Below, piece after piece: positions 41,469-52,325 of a DNA stretch of 64,000 nt (position 1 is the stretch's first letter; each line of letters opens with the position of its first letter). The stretch comes from Promicromonospora sp. MEB111 (lineage in GTDB: Bacteria > Actinomycetota > Actinomycetes > Actinomycetales > Cellulomonadaceae): NCBI RefSeq assembly GCF_030209445.1, contig NZ_JARVSD010000008.1, positions 62,001 to 126,000 on the forward strand. Reading direction: 5' to 3'. Under the pieces are notes generated by a model. That model saw only the letters and a program-made list of their open reading frames with translations, did no database searches and was not told the DNA's origin. Position numbers and translations under genes: made by a program.

Positions 41469-42826
41469 CCGGCGCGCCCTGGTCCACCGGTGTCGGCCGG
41501 CTGCCGGACGGCGCGCTGGCCGTCGCCGGCGTGGACGTCCGCGACCTCGCCGCCGAGCACGGCACGCCCGCCTACGTGCTGGACGAGGCCGATTTCCGGA
41601 TGCGCGCCCGCGCGTACCGCACGGCGTTCGAGGCCGCGTTCGGCGCGGTCGGCGCGGGTGTGGACGTCTACTACGCCGGCAAGGCGCTGCTCACCGTGGC
41701 CGTCGCGCGCTGGGCGCGCGAGGAGGGGCTGCGGGTCGACACCGCCTCCAGCGGTGAGCTCGCCGTGGCGCTGCGGGCCGAGGTACCCGGGGCGGAGATC
41801 GGCCTGCACGGCAACAACAAGTCCGACGCCGAGATCCTGCGTGCCCTGGACGCCGGGGTGGGCCGCATCATCGTGGACTCGCTGGTCGAGATCGAGCGCG
41901 TCGCGCGGCTCGCGGCGGAGCGCGGGGTCGTGGCGCCGGTGATGGTCCGCGTGACCACGGGCGTGCACGCCGGCGGCCACGAGTACATCGCGACGGCCCA
42001 CGAGGACCAGAAGTTCGGCCTCTCCGTTAACGCGGCGGACGGGGCGGAGAGCCCCGCGATGGCCGCCCTGCTGCAGGTGCTCAAGCACCCCGAGCTGAGG
42101 CTGCTCGGCATCCACTCCCACATCGGCTCGCAGATCCTCGACCCGGACGGGTTCGAGGCCGCCGCCCGCGTGGTGCTGCGCCTGCGCGCCGACCTGGCCG
42201 AGCGGTCGGGCGAGCTGGTCGACGAGGTCGACCTCGGCGGGGGGTACGGCATCGCCTACCTGCCGGGCGACGTCGCGCTCGACCCGGAGCGCGTGGCGAA
42301 GGACATCGCGCAGTCGGTCGCCGGGGTGTGCCAGGAGCTGGGCACGAGCCTGCCGCGGTTCTCGATCGAGCCCGGCCGGGCGATCGTCGGCCCCGCGGGC
42401 CTCACGCTGTACACGGTCGGCACGGTCAAGCCCGTCACAGTCTCGGCCGACGACGGCGCGGACTTCACGCGCACCTACGTGTCCGTCGACGGCGGCATGA
42501 GCGACAACATCCGCCCGGCCCTGTACGGCGCGGCGTACCACGCCGAGGTCGTGGGCCGGACGTCGGCGGCGGAGACCGTGCTGGCGCGGGTGGTCGGCAA
42601 GCACTGCGAGTCCGGCGACATCGTGGTGCACGAGGTGCGCCTGCCCGCCGACGTGCGCGCGGGCGACCTGCTCGCCGTGGCCGCCACCGGTGCCTACGGG
42701 CGCTCGATGGCGTCGAACTACAACATGCTGCCCCGCCCGCCCGTGGTCGCGGTGGCCGGCGGAGCCTCGCGGGTGCTGGTGCGGCGCGAGACCGAGGACG
42801 ACCTGCTGGGCCTCGACCAGGGCTGA
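41465..42826 (+). CDS. lysA: Diaminopimelate decarboxylase
   Basis: 453 residues from a GTG overlapping argS. The PLP enzyme of group IV decarboxylases: VYYAGKALLT holds the Schiff-base Lys, LGIHSHIGSQILD is the conserved His loop, EVDLGGGYGIAY and IEPGRAIVG bind phosphate, and VVGKHCESGDIV provides the Cys-Glu pair contributed to the dimer partner. It makes lysine from meso-diaminopimelate. The argS-lysA order is typical of actinobacteria, often followed by hom-thrC, but here a convergent gene follows. Confidence 0.96.
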   Translation: MTGAPWSTGVGRLPDGALAVAGVDVRDLAAEHGTPAYVLDEADFRMRARAYRTAFEAAFGAVGAGVDVYYAGKALLTVAVARWAREEGLRVDTASSGELAVALRAEVPGAEIGLHGNNKSDAEILRALDAGVGRIIVDSLVEIERVARLAAERGVVAPVMVRVTTGVHAGGHEYIATAHEDQKFGLSVNAADGAESPAMAALLQVLKHPELRLLGIHSHIGSQILDPDGFEAAARVVLRLRADLAERSGELVDEVDLGGGYGIAYLPGDVALDPERVAKDIAQSVAGVCQELGTSLPRFSIEPGRAIVGPAGLTLYTVGTVKPVTVSADDGADFTRTYVSVDGGMSDNIRPALYGAAYHAEVVGRTSAAETVLARVVGKHCESGDIVVHEVRLPADVRAGDLLAVAATGAYGRSMASNYNMLPRPPVVAVAGGASRVLVRRETEDDLLGLDQG

Positions 42827-42829
42827 ACC

Positions 42830-42855
42830 GGGTGCCGGCCGCGCGGCCGGCACCC
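42830..42855. terminator. 26-bp perfect palindrome after lysA
   Basis: GGGTGCCGGCCGC and its exact complement with no loop, filling the 32-bp gap between lysA and the next convergent gene. It probably serves as a terminator for both. Confidence 0.75.
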
Positions 42856-42858
42856 AGG

Positions 42859-43728
42859 TCAGACGCCCTGGGCGTCGTCCACGTGGCACCCCTCGGCGGT
42901 GTCCTCGTAGTCGTCGATGTGCCCTTCGATCTGCTTGCCCAGCTCCTCCAGCTGGACGCTGAGCGCATCGATCTCGGAGCCGATGGTCTCCGCCGCGGAG
43001 ATGTCGCCTGCGTTGATCGCGGCCATGAAGTCGTTCAGCCCTTCCAGGTAGACGACCGTCTTGTCGTCCAGCTTGGCCGAGACCTCGAGCATGGCGTCCG
43101 CGTCGTCGATCGCGCCGATGCAGGCGGTCGCCGTGGTCTCGGCCCGCTCCTTGGCGATCTCCAGGTCGTCGATCGTCGCGCGGGCCTCGGCGAGGGTCTC
43201 CTCCGCGCCCGCCAGGTCCGCCGAGAGCGCCGCCGCACGCGACTGCCAGTCGTTCGTCGAGACCACGCCGAGCGCGCCCCACACCACGGCCGCGATCAGC
43301 AGCACCACCAGCACGAGGGTGACGGCGTGGTTCTTGACGAACGCCACGGCGCCTCCGAGCGCCTGCCCCGGCGCCGGAGCGTCCGGGGCGCCAGGTCCGG
43401 TCGGTGCCACCGCTGACGGCTCCGGCGCTCCAGCCGGCCCGGCCGCGTCGGCATCTTCAGCCGGCCCGGCCGCGTCGGCCGCGGGCGGCGCCGCGCTCTC
43501 GGCGGTCAGCACCTGGCCGGCCGCCGGCTCCGCTCCGTCGTTCGCGACCTGGCCGGCCGCCGGCTCCGCTCCGTCGTTCGCGACCGGGTCGTTCGCGACC
43601 GGCCCGGCCGCCGTCGTGCTGCCGTTCGTGGCGTCGGAGACGGAGCCGTTCGATGCGTCCGGAGCCGGAAGGGGCTCGCCGGACGGATTCAGTTCTGGAG
43701 CGCGGGTCGCGCTCTCGTCGTCGGACAT
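42859..43728 (-). CDS. Membrane protein with acidic low-complexity N-terminus and coiled-coil-like exterior
   Basis: 289 residues from the ATG at 43728. The first 125 are Ala/Pro/Gly/Asp-rich and include two identical 12-residue units (VANDGAEPAAGQ), encoded by a 36-bp tandem repeat at 43511-43582. One membrane helix (HAVTLVLVVLLIAAVVWGALGVV) follows. The C-terminal 130 residues are helical and acidic (LAGAEETLAEARATIDDLEIAKERAE), likely an extracellular coiled coil with two cysteines (ACIGAI, GCHVDD). No family recognised. Confidence 0.65.
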   Translation of the reverse strand: MSDDESATRAPELNPSGEPLPAPDASNGSVSDATNGSTTAAGPVANDPVANDGAEPAAGQVANDGAEPAAGQVLTAESAAPPAADAAGPAEDADAAGPAGAPEPSAVAPTGPGAPDAPAPGQALGGAVAFVKNHAVTLVLVVLLIAAVVWGALGVVSTNDWQSRAAALSADLAGAEETLAEARATIDDLEIAKERAETTATACIGAIDDADAMLEVSAKLDDKTVVYLEGLNDFMAAINAGDISAAETIGSEIDALSVQLEELGKQIEGHIDDYEDTAEGCHVDDAQGV

Positions 43729-43788
43729 GGGCGCACCGTATCCGGCCAAAAGGGCGAAAGCCGACGTATTTGAGCCGGAGGTGAAAGA

Positions 43789-45564
43789 TCACCCGGCCTG
43801 GTTCGTGGCCCCGCTCGCGCTGCCGCCCCCGAGCAGGCCGCCGACGACTCCGCCGACCACGCCCTCGACCGTGTCGCCGACCAGGCCGACCGTGCCGCCG
43901 ACCACGTCCTCGACCAGGCCCGAGCCGGTGGGGGAGTCCGGGTCCTCCTGCGCGGGCGGTTCGGTCGGCGTGGGCTCGGCCGGGGCCGGCGGCTCGGGAG
44001 CGGTCGGCGTGCTGCCGCCCGGTTCCGCCGACGAGTCGCCGGAGACCTCGGTCCCACCGGATCCGCCGTCCTGCCCGCCGTCCGAGCCGGTGCCGGAGCC
44101 GGCCCTGCCGCCGGACGCCGGCCGCTTCGTGGCCGCGGCCTCCTCCGCGGGCCGGGAGCCCAGGTTCGCCGGATCGGTCCGGGACGCCGGGACCGACCCC
44201 CACGTGCCGACGTCGGCCGGATCGATGGCCCGGTTCGGTATCGAGCCCGCCGCGAAGAACTCGAAGTGCCACGGCTCCGGCTTGGCGCCGTCGAGCCGGG
44301 CCCAGGACGGGTTGTCCCAGCCGTAGTCGGGCGCGTGCAGGCGCAGCCACACGTACTCGGGGGAGCTGCCGCCGGCGACGGGGTCGCCCAGGTCGATCGC
44401 GAGGCCCCAGCCGTGGTTCGACGTGCCGGGGATCGCGGCCAGGTGCGGCTTGGTCCCCTTGACCACCACCTGCATGTCGTACGAGCGGTAGGAGTCCGTC
44501 AGCGGGATCGGGTGGCCGAACTCGTCCTCGAAGCGTGCGCTGAGAGCCGTCAGCCGCTCGGCCGCGTCGCAGCGCAGCAGGTGGCCGGGCGCGAAGGGCA
44601 GCGCGCAGAGCACGTCCGCGGGGATGCGGCCGTTGGCGTACCCCGCGGTGGAGTCGCCGTAGGCCGCCACGGTCTCCAGCAGGTTGCGGCGCAGCGAGGT
44701 GCCCGCGTCCGGCAGCGTGTCGATCAGCGCGGTGGGCGACGACGGGTCGAGCATGTTGGCGAGCCGCATCGCGGCGACGGCCACTTCGTCGAACGTCACG
44801 TAGCCCGGCCCCTCGTCGGGGACGGCGCGCTTCGGCGGGAAGGCCTCGGACGGGCCCCACTCCGGGGCCCTGCTCTGGTGGAGCGCGCTCGTGACGGTCC
44901 GGGACACCTGCTCGGCCCGCACCGCCTCGGCCGCGGGGGTCGCCGTGCCCGACTCGCCCGCCGCCGGCGCCGACTCGACCCGGAGCGGCCGGTCGGCCTC
45001 GGCCAGGGCGAGCTGTTGCGCCTGGTAGGTCGTGTAGAGCATGCCGAGCTCCGCGGCGGCCTGGGCGACGCCGGGGCTGGGTGACGAGCTCTGCCGCAGC
45101 GTCCGCTCGGCGCGGTCCAGGACGGCGAGGACCTGGCTGACGGTGACGCCGTCCGCCGGGGTGGCCGGTGCGGTGACCGGTGCGGTCACGGCCTGCCGGA
45201 CGGCGCCCAGCCGCACCGCAGCCTGTCCCGCGCCGGACGCCGCGGGCACCGCCGACACACCCGCCGTCGACGCGCCGAGGAGCCCGGCGCCCGCCGTCGG
45301 GACGCTCGCGGACGCGCTGACGAGCACCCCGCCGGTCACCGCGAGGGCGACGACGCCGGTCCAGGCGCAGCGCCCGTGGCGGCCCCGGGTTGCGCGGCGC
45401 CGGCCGTCGGATCGGCGGAACGCCGCTCCCGGCTGGGACGACTGCGAGCCTGACACCCCTGGCCCTGACGCCCCCGGCTCGGCAGCACCGGCATGAGGCC
45501 TGCCCGGACCGCCCTCGCCCGACGTCCGGTCCACCGGCTGTGCACCGTTCGGCTGTTCGCTCAC
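43789..45564 (-). CDS. Secreted M15-family D,D-carboxypeptidase with disordered C-terminal tail
   Basis: 591 residues from the GTG at 45564 behind AAGGGGG. A 65-residue polar N-terminus, signal helix (TGVVALAVTGGVLVSASASVP) and helical middle precede the VanY domain: TDSYRSYDMQ, zinc motif TSNHGWGLAIDLG and KPEPWHFEFF. The last 140 residues are a Gly/Ser/Pro/Glu-rich tail ending in hydrophobic Gly-Val repeats (VEDVVGGTVGLVGDTV, VEGVVGGVVGGLLGG), possibly for surface association. It is twice the length of the M15 protein at 30 kb. Confidence 0.82.
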   Translation of the reverse strand: MSEQPNGAQPVDRTSGEGGPGRPHAGAAEPGASGPGVSGSQSSQPGAAFRRSDGRRRATRGRHGRCAWTGVVALAVTGGVLVSASASVPTAGAGLLGASTAGVSAVPAASGAGQAAVRLGAVRQAVTAPVTAPATPADGVTVSQVLAVLDRAERTLRQSSSPSPGVAQAAAELGMLYTTYQAQQLALAEADRPLRVESAPAAGESGTATPAAEAVRAEQVSRTVTSALHQSRAPEWGPSEAFPPKRAVPDEGPGYVTFDEVAVAAMRLANMLDPSSPTALIDTLPDAGTSLRRNLLETVAAYGDSTAGYANGRIPADVLCALPFAPGHLLRCDAAERLTALSARFEDEFGHPIPLTDSYRSYDMQVVVKGTKPHLAAIPGTSNHGWGLAIDLGDPVAGGSSPEYVWLRLHAPDYGWDNPSWARLDGAKPEPWHFEFFAAGSIPNRAIDPADVGTWGSVPASRTDPANLGSRPAEEAAATKRPASGGRAGSGTGSDGGQDGGSGGTEVSGDSSAEPGGSTPTAPEPPAPAEPTPTEPPAQEDPDSPTGSGLVEDVVGGTVGLVGDTVEGVVGGVVGGLLGGGSASGATNQAG

Positions 45565-45919
45565 TGGTCAACGCCCCCTTGCGTATGACATCGGCGCCGG
45601 CGGACCACGGTCCGCCCGCCGACCGGTCGGGGCAGCGGAGCGGTCCGGAGACCCGCTGCCGTCCGTCGAAGAACGCCCAGGGTAGCGCTACTGACGGTAT
45701 GTGCAACAACCGGAATGTCGCGCTTGCCGGCCCCACCCTGGCGGCACCCGCGCGCACTCCGCGCGCACCCCACGCGGCGCCCCGCGAGAGTGCCCGACGC
45801 CGCGCCGGTCTCACCCCAGGGGTGGTGGGGCGCCGAGAGAGCGGCGACCGGCACGGCGTCGGGCGGTGGAAGGGACGCCCCGCCACAGCGGGGCGTCCCA
45901 GCCTGAGGTCGACCGGCGG
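45565..45919. other. 355-bp intergenic region with a structured leader and a terminator
   Basis: No gene. On the minus strand, TTGCAC and TACCCT (about 45680-45710, 16-bp spacing) could be the promoter of the M15 gene. Its leader of about 120 nt can form two hairpins: GGCAGCGG/CCGCTGCC (45631-45660) and GGCGGACC/GGTCCGCC (45599-45616). I cannot match it to a known riboswitch. The aceB terminator is at the right end. Confidence 0.5.
45872..45899 (-). terminator. Terminator of aceA-aceB
   Basis: 12-bp perfect arms GGGACGCCCCGC / GCGGGGCGTCCC with a CACA loop, 20 bp beyond the aceB stop. Confidence 0.8.
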
Positions 45920-47802
45920 CTACGGCCGGTCGACGGGCGAGCCCACCAGGTGCCCCTGGTAGGCCGGGCTCGTGAGGAACGCCGGGAAGTCGTCCTCGAG
46001 AGCGACGCCCCGGAAGATCTCGGCCGCGTCGTCGATCCGGTTGCCGTGGCCGTGCGGCAGCGAGGCCACGACGTCGAGCAGGATGGCCTCGACGCGCTCC
46101 CGGGTCACGGGCTGCCGGTCGTCGTCGGTCACGGTGCCCGACGCGATCCACTGCCACACCTGGGACCGGGAGATCTCCGCGGTGGCTGCGTCCTCCATGA
46201 GGCTGTCCAGCGCGGCGGCCCCGGTACCGCGGAGCCACGCGTCGAGGTAGCGCACGGCCACCGAGACGTTCGAGCGCAGCCCGGCGGACGTCACGGTCGC
46301 CCCGGCCCGCCGCGCCGACGCGACGTCGAGCAGCTCGTGCTGCCCCACGGCGACGTCGGGCCGCAGGCGGGTGACCTGGTTCGGCGCGTCGCCGAGCACG
46401 GCGTCGAACTCGGCCTCGGCCACCGGGATGAGGTCGGGGTGGGCCACCCAGGTGCCGTCGAAGCCGTCGCCGGCCTCGCGCTTCTTGTCCACGGCGACCT
46501 GCTGGAACGCCTGCCGCGTGACCTCCGGGTTGCGGCGGTCGGGGATGAACGCGCTCATGCCGCCGATGGCGTGCGCGCCGCGCTTGTGGCAGGTGGCCAC
46601 CAGCAGCTCGGTGTACGCGCGCATGAACGGCGCCGTCATGGTGACCTGGGCGCGGTCGGGCAGCACGTACGAGTCGCCGCGCGTGCGGAAGCACTTGATC
46701 ACCGAGAACAGGTAGTCCCAGCGGCCGGCGTTCAGCCCGGCGCAGTGGTCACGCAGCTCGTAGAGGATCTCCTCCATCTCGAACGCCGCGGGGAGCGTCT
46801 CGATGAGCACCGTGGCGCGCACGGTGCCGCGCGGGATGCCGAGCGCGTCCTGCGCCACCTCGAAGACCTCGTTCCACAGCCGCGCCTCCCGGTAGCCCTC
46901 GAGCTTGGGCAGGTAGAAGTACGGGCCACGGCCGCGGGCGACGAGCTCGGCGGCATTGTGGAAGAAGTAGAGACCGAAGTCCACGAGGCTGCCGAGCGTG
47001 CTGCTCGTGATGCCGTTCGCGTCCGTGTACCGCAGGTGCGCCTCGTCGAGGTGCCAGCCGCGCGGGCGGAACACGATGGTCGGGAGGTCCACGAGGTCGG
47101 CCGACCGCAGCGTGTACTCCTTGCCGCCCTCGTTCGTGAAGCTGAGCGTGCCGCGGATCGCGTCGTGCAGCGCGAGCTGCCCCTCGATCACGTTGGGCCA
47201 CGTGGGGCTGGACGCGTCCTCGGCGTCGGCCAGCCAGCACCGGGCGCCCGAGTTGAGCGCGTTGATGGTCATCTTCGGGTCGGTGGGACCCGTGATCTCG
47301 ACGCGCCGGTCCTCCAGGCCGGGCGCGTTGCGCGATCCGGCCACCCGCCAGTCCGGGTCGTCCCGCACCGGCCGCGTCGAGGCCCGGAAGTCCGGGTCGC
47401 TGCCGTCGGCGATGTCCTGGCGGCGCAGCTGGCGCTGCGCGATCAGCTCGTCGCGGCGGGCGTCGAACCGGTCGTGGAGCAGGGCGAGGAACGCCAGGGC
47501 CTCCGGCGTCAGGATCTCGCCGTACCGCGGCCCGACGGCCGCGGTCACGGTGATCACGCCCCGGCGGGCGCCGGTCCCCGAGGCGCCCACCCCGCCGTTC
47601 GGCAGCGTGCTGGGGGCCGAGCTCCGGGGCGCGGGAGCCGGGGCGGGCACCTGCGTGGGAGCGGGGGTCGACGGGGTGGACGCGGTGCGGGGCGCCGTGG
47701 CGGACCCGGTGCGGGCCGCCGGCGGGGTGCCGATCCCGGCCAGGCCGGCGTCGGCGTCGTAGGGGCTGGTGCCCTGGGCGCGGGTGTCGATGGTGGCGGT
47801 CA

Positions 47803-47803
<1 letters not shown>
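45920..47803 (-). CDS. aceB: Malate synthase A with N-terminal low-complexity extension
   Basis: 627 residues, against about 530 for typical MSA enzymes. The first 85 residues are Pro/Ala/Thr-rich and not part of the fold. The core contains ADAEDASSPTWPNVIEGQLAL (catalytic Asp region), RPRGWHLDEAH, LIETLPAAFEMEEILYELRDHCAGLNAGRWDY (Glu/Asp metal ligands) and a GGMSAFIP loop. It condenses glyoxylate with acetyl-CoA to malate. The ATG overlaps the aceA stop by one base, so both glyoxylate-shunt enzymes are made from one message. Confidence 0.93.
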
Positions 47804-49161
<1,358 letters not shown>

Positions 49162-49190
49162 GGCGGGTCTCCTTCTCGGGACGGAACGTT

Positions 49191-49211
49191 GTCACCGCGT
49201 CTGCCGGTGAC
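49191..49211. promoter_or_regulatory. Inverted repeat in the aceA/ramB control region
   Basis: GTCACCG (49191-49197) and CGGTGAC (49205-49211) separated by 7 bp, 30 bp before the aceA start in the 141-bp divergent gap. It may be an operator or an mRNA hairpin. A CTGCT-CA-AGCAG palindrome and GCCTTTGCC (near 49290, loosely like a RamB half-site) are also in this gap. Confidence 0.45.
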
Positions 49212-49302
49212 GTGTTACGACCATCTGCCCTCCGCGACCCCCTGCTCAAGCAGATCCGCGCAGAAGTTTTCGTGTTCTTCTGTTGATCGGAAGCCTTTGC
49301 CT

Positions 49303-50928
49303 ATGTCACCCTCTGGCATGGCAGGAAGCACCGAGAATCGCGGAACCGCCCGAAACGCGGCATCCTCGCGTTCCCCGCAGAGCGGGCAGAGCGGTCAGCC
49401 GCGCCGGCAGGCGGCGGGCGCCACGCGCCGTCCGGTGGCGCGCCCCGCGCCTGGCGCGGCGGCGGGTGCCGCAGGCGGCCCGACGGCGGACGGCGAGCCG
49501 GACGCGCTCACGATCGGCCGGCGCATCCGCTACCTGCGGACGAGCAAGGGCATGACGCTCGAAGACCTCGCCGGCGCGATCGACCGCGCCCCGTCGCAGG
49601 TCAGCACGCTGGAGAACGGGAAGCGGGAGCCCAAGTTCTCCCAGCTCCAGGCCATCGCCCGGGCGCTCGGCGCCGGGGTGGACGACCTCCTGTCGGCCGA
49701 GCCGCCGTCGGAGCGGGACGCGCTGGAGATCGAGCTGGAGCGGGTGCAGCGCGGCCCGCTGTTCGCGTCGCTCGGGATCGACGGTGTGCGGATCGGCAAG
49801 TCGCTGCCCACCGACGCGCTCGGCACCATCCTGGCGCTGCACCGGGAGCTGGAGCGCCTGCACACCGAGCGTGCGGCCACCCCCGAGGAGGCGCGCCGGG
49901 CCAACGGCGAGCTCCGCGACGACATGCGCGCCAAGGACAACTACCTGCCCGAGCTGGAGCAGGTCGCCAAGGAGCTGCTCGCCGACGTGGGGCACACCTC
50001 CGGGCCGCTGCCGCAGCGGATGGCCGCGGAGATCGCCGCGCACCTGGGCTTCACCCTGCACTACGTGAGCGACCTGCCGCACTCGACGCGGTCGGTGATC
50101 GACACCCGCAACCGCCGCGTCTACCTGCCGTCCAAGGGGTTCCGTGGCCGCTCGAACACCCGATCGGCGCTGCTCCAGGCGCTCGCCTCGCACGTGCTCG
50201 ACCACACCGAGCCGGGCCACTACGGCGAGTTCCTGCGCCAGCGGGTCGAGGCCAACTACCTCGCGGCGGCCCTGATGGTGCCGGAGAAGCCGGGCGTGAA
50301 GTTCCTGCGCGACGCCAAGGACGAGCGCTCCATCGCGATCGAGGACCTGCGCGACGCGTTCGGGGTGTCGTTCGAGACCGCCGCGCACCGGTTCACGAAC
50401 CTCGCCACGCGGCACCTCGGCATCCCGGTGCACTTCATGAAGGTCCACGAGTCGGGGATCCTGCACAAGGCGTACGAGAACGACGGCGTGCGGTTCCCCT
50501 CGGACGCCCTGGGCGCCGTCGAGGGCCAGCACGTGTGCAAGCAGTGGACGGCGCGCCAGGTGTTCGACGTCGAGGACCGGTTCAACCCGTACGCGCAGTA
50601 CACGGACACGCCGTCGGGCACGTACTGGTGCACCTCGCGCGTGGAGAACACGTCGGACGGCGCCTTCTCGGTGTCGGTCGGCGTGCCGTTCGCGCACGTC
50701 AAGTGGTTCTCCGGCCGCGAGACGACGGTCCGGTCGGCCTCGCGGTGCCCCGACGAGTCGTGCTGCCGGCGTCCGCCCGCGGACCTGACCGAGAAGTGGG
50801 GCGACTTCGCCTGGCCCTCCGCCCGGCCGCACGCGTCGATGCTCGCCGCGATGCCCTCGGGCGCGTACCCGGGCGTGGAGACCACGGAGGTCTACACGTT
50901 CCTGGAAAGGCACGCCCCCGAGGGCTGA
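49303..50928 (+). CDS. ramB: RamB-type acyl-responsive transcriptional regulator
   Basis: 541 residues from the ATG at 49303; 49318 is also possible. A 65-residue Ala/Arg/Gly-rich leader is followed by an XRE helix-turn-helix (IGRRIRYLRTSKGMTLEDLAGAIDRAPSQVSTLENGKREP). An ImmA/IrrE-like zinc-peptidase-fold and the C-terminal short-chain fatty acyl regulator domain with conserved cysteines (CKQW, YWCTSR, CPDESCC) follow. In Corynebacterium and Mycobacterium RamB represses aceA, aceB and acetate genes. Its position opposite aceAB fits exactly. Confidence 0.92.
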   Translation: MSPSGMAGSTENRGTARNAASSRSPQSGQSGQPRRQAAGATRRPVARPAPGAAAGAAGGPTADGEPDALTIGRRIRYLRTSKGMTLEDLAGAIDRAPSQVSTLENGKREPKFSQLQAIARALGAGVDDLLSAEPPSERDALEIELERVQRGPLFASLGIDGVRIGKSLPTDALGTILALHRELERLHTERAATPEEARRANGELRDDMRAKDNYLPELEQVAKELLADVGHTSGPLPQRMAAEIAAHLGFTLHYVSDLPHSTRSVIDTRNRRVYLPSKGFRGRSNTRSALLQALASHVLDHTEPGHYGEFLRQRVEANYLAAALMVPEKPGVKFLRDAKDERSIAIEDLRDAFGVSFETAAHRFTNLATRHLGIPVHFMKVHESGILHKAYENDGVRFPSDALGAVEGQHVCKQWTARQVFDVEDRFNPYAQYTDTPSGTYWCTSRVENTSDGAFSVSVGVPFAHVKWFSGRETTVRSASRCPDESCCRRPPADLTEKWGDFAWPSARPHASMLAAMPSGAYPGVETTEVYTFLERHAPEG

Positions 50929-50948
50929 GCGGATTCGGCAGCGCTGCG

Positions 50949-52244
50949 TCAGCAGCCCGTGACCAGGTCGTACACCCCCTCCGACGTCTCCCGCAGGGTC
51001 GTCACGGTCGCGTTCCCCTGGCCGAGATAGTCCAGGGAGCCGACGGCGTAGAACGGGTTGTACGGGTTGATGCCGTACGACGTGGCCCGGCCCGCGGCCT
51101 GGTGCTGGGCGTTCGTGGCCGCGCCGCAGAACAGGCCCGGCGGGTCCGTGGGCGGGTCGGTGGGCGGGTCCGTCGGCGGGTCGGTGGGCTCGGCCGACCG
51201 GTCCACGCGCCGGTTGTTGTCGAAGAAGAAGTCCGTCACGTAGGCGGGGTAGTTCACCGAGCTCGTCGAGATGTACGAGCCGCCCGGCCCGCCGCCGGCC
51301 GGCCACGCGTGGCCCACGTTCGTGTTGGCGATGAGGGAGACGCGCGGCCCCGCGGCGTCGGACCACAGCGTTCCGCTGCCGGCGGTGTTCGTGCCGGGCA
51401 GCCCCGCCAGGGAGAACGACGACTGGCTGGACGCGCCGTAGATACCGGCCATGACCTGCGCGTTCAGCGTGTTGTAACCGGTCGCGACGGTCGTGTCGGA
51501 CGACCCGTACACCACCGACGTCACCTGCGTGCCGAAGCCCGGCGACCCGGTCGAGGCGAAGTTGCGGCAGACGGTGGTGGCCTGCGCCTGCGTGGTCGCC
51601 ACCGACCCGATCTGGCCGGACGTCGTGCCGACCGTGGGGCCGGCGTTGATGCCGATCCCCGCGAAGACGTCGGGCGCGAGGCAGCCCATGACCATGGTCT
51701 CGCCGCCGCCGGAGGAGAGCCCGGAGAGGTACACCTGGTTGGGGTCGATCCCGAGCGAGGCGTCCCCGAGCAGGTCGTCGACGAGCTGCAGCAGGTTGTC
51801 GTCGTGCCGCGCCGGGTTGGCCCGCGAGTGCGAGGTGTCGTAGTAGTCCCAGCAGCCGAGCAGCACGCCGCCGTTCGGCGCCGCGGGGACGGCCACGACC
51901 ATGCCGTGCTCGTCGGCCGTCGTGGTCCAGTTGCCGCCGCTCCTGAGGTTGGCCGACGTCTGCACGCAGCCGTGCAGGTTGATCATCAGCGCCCGCCCGG
52001 CCGCCAGCGCGGGTTCCGAGGTCGGCACGTAGAGCTGCGTGGTCATCCCGCCCGCCGTGCGGGACGACCAGGCGCCGGCCGCGGCGACCTGCTCGACGGC
52101 GGTGGGCGCGCCGGGCTGGGCGGCCGCGGTCGTGCTCGCGACGGCGGCCGCCGCGGGCGGGACGAGCGCCACGGCGACGGCCGCGATCCAGACGAGCGCA
52201 CGGCGGCCGGGTCGGCCGGGCGGGCGCGGGGACGGGTGTGTCAT
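50949..52244 (-). CDS. Secreted poly(3-hydroxybutyrate) depolymerase
   Basis: 431 residues from the ATG at 52244 (GGAGG 6 bp upstream). A signal peptide (ALVWIAAVAVALVPPAAAAVAS) leads to an esterase_PHB domain: LMINLHGCVQT oxyanion region, lipase box GLSSGGG, and NTNVGHAWPAG with the catalytic His. A (TDPP)4 linker joins a C-terminal module (CGAATNAQHQAAGRATSYG ... VTTLRETSEGVYDLVTGC), which resembles the PHB-binding end domain of short-chain-length PHA depolymerases. It would release 3-hydroxybutyrate outside the cell. Head-to-head with the ABC operon; it converges on ramB. Confidence 0.85.
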   Translation of the reverse strand: MTHPSPRPPGRPGRRALVWIAAVAVALVPPAAAAVASTTAAAQPGAPTAVEQVAAAGAWSSRTAGGMTTQLYVPTSEPALAAGRALMINLHGCVQTSANLRSGGNWTTTADEHGMVVAVPAAPNGGVLLGCWDYYDTSHSRANPARHDDNLLQLVDDLLGDASLGIDPNQVYLSGLSSGGGETMVMGCLAPDVFAGIGINAGPTVGTTSGQIGSVATTQAQATTVCRNFASTGSPGFGTQVTSVVYGSSDTTVATGYNTLNAQVMAGIYGASSQSSFSLAGLPGTNTAGSGTLWSDAAGPRVSLIANTNVGHAWPAGGGPGGSYISTSSVNYPAYVTDFFFDNNRRVDRSAEPTDPPTDPPTDPPTDPPGLFCGAATNAQHQAAGRATSYGINPYNPFYAVGSLDYLGQGNATVTTLRETSEGVYDLVTGC

Positions 52245-52325
52245 GCGAACCTCCACGTCGAGGTCGTGCTGCCCGAGGCGCTCCGATGCGCGGGGTCAGC
52301 CGGACATCTGCGGACATTAGGTGCG

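Noticed and set aside
45565-45700. c-di-AMP (ydaO) riboswitch before the M15 gene
   Set aside because: Such riboswitches often precede actinobacterial wall hydrolases, but the conserved ydaO sequence blocks are not visible; only two simple hairpins are.
51140-51190. Short repeats in the depolymerase gene as a CRISPR or tandem-repeat locus
   Set aside because: They are 12-bp units encoding the (TDPP)4 linker of a secreted enzyme, a normal protein feature.
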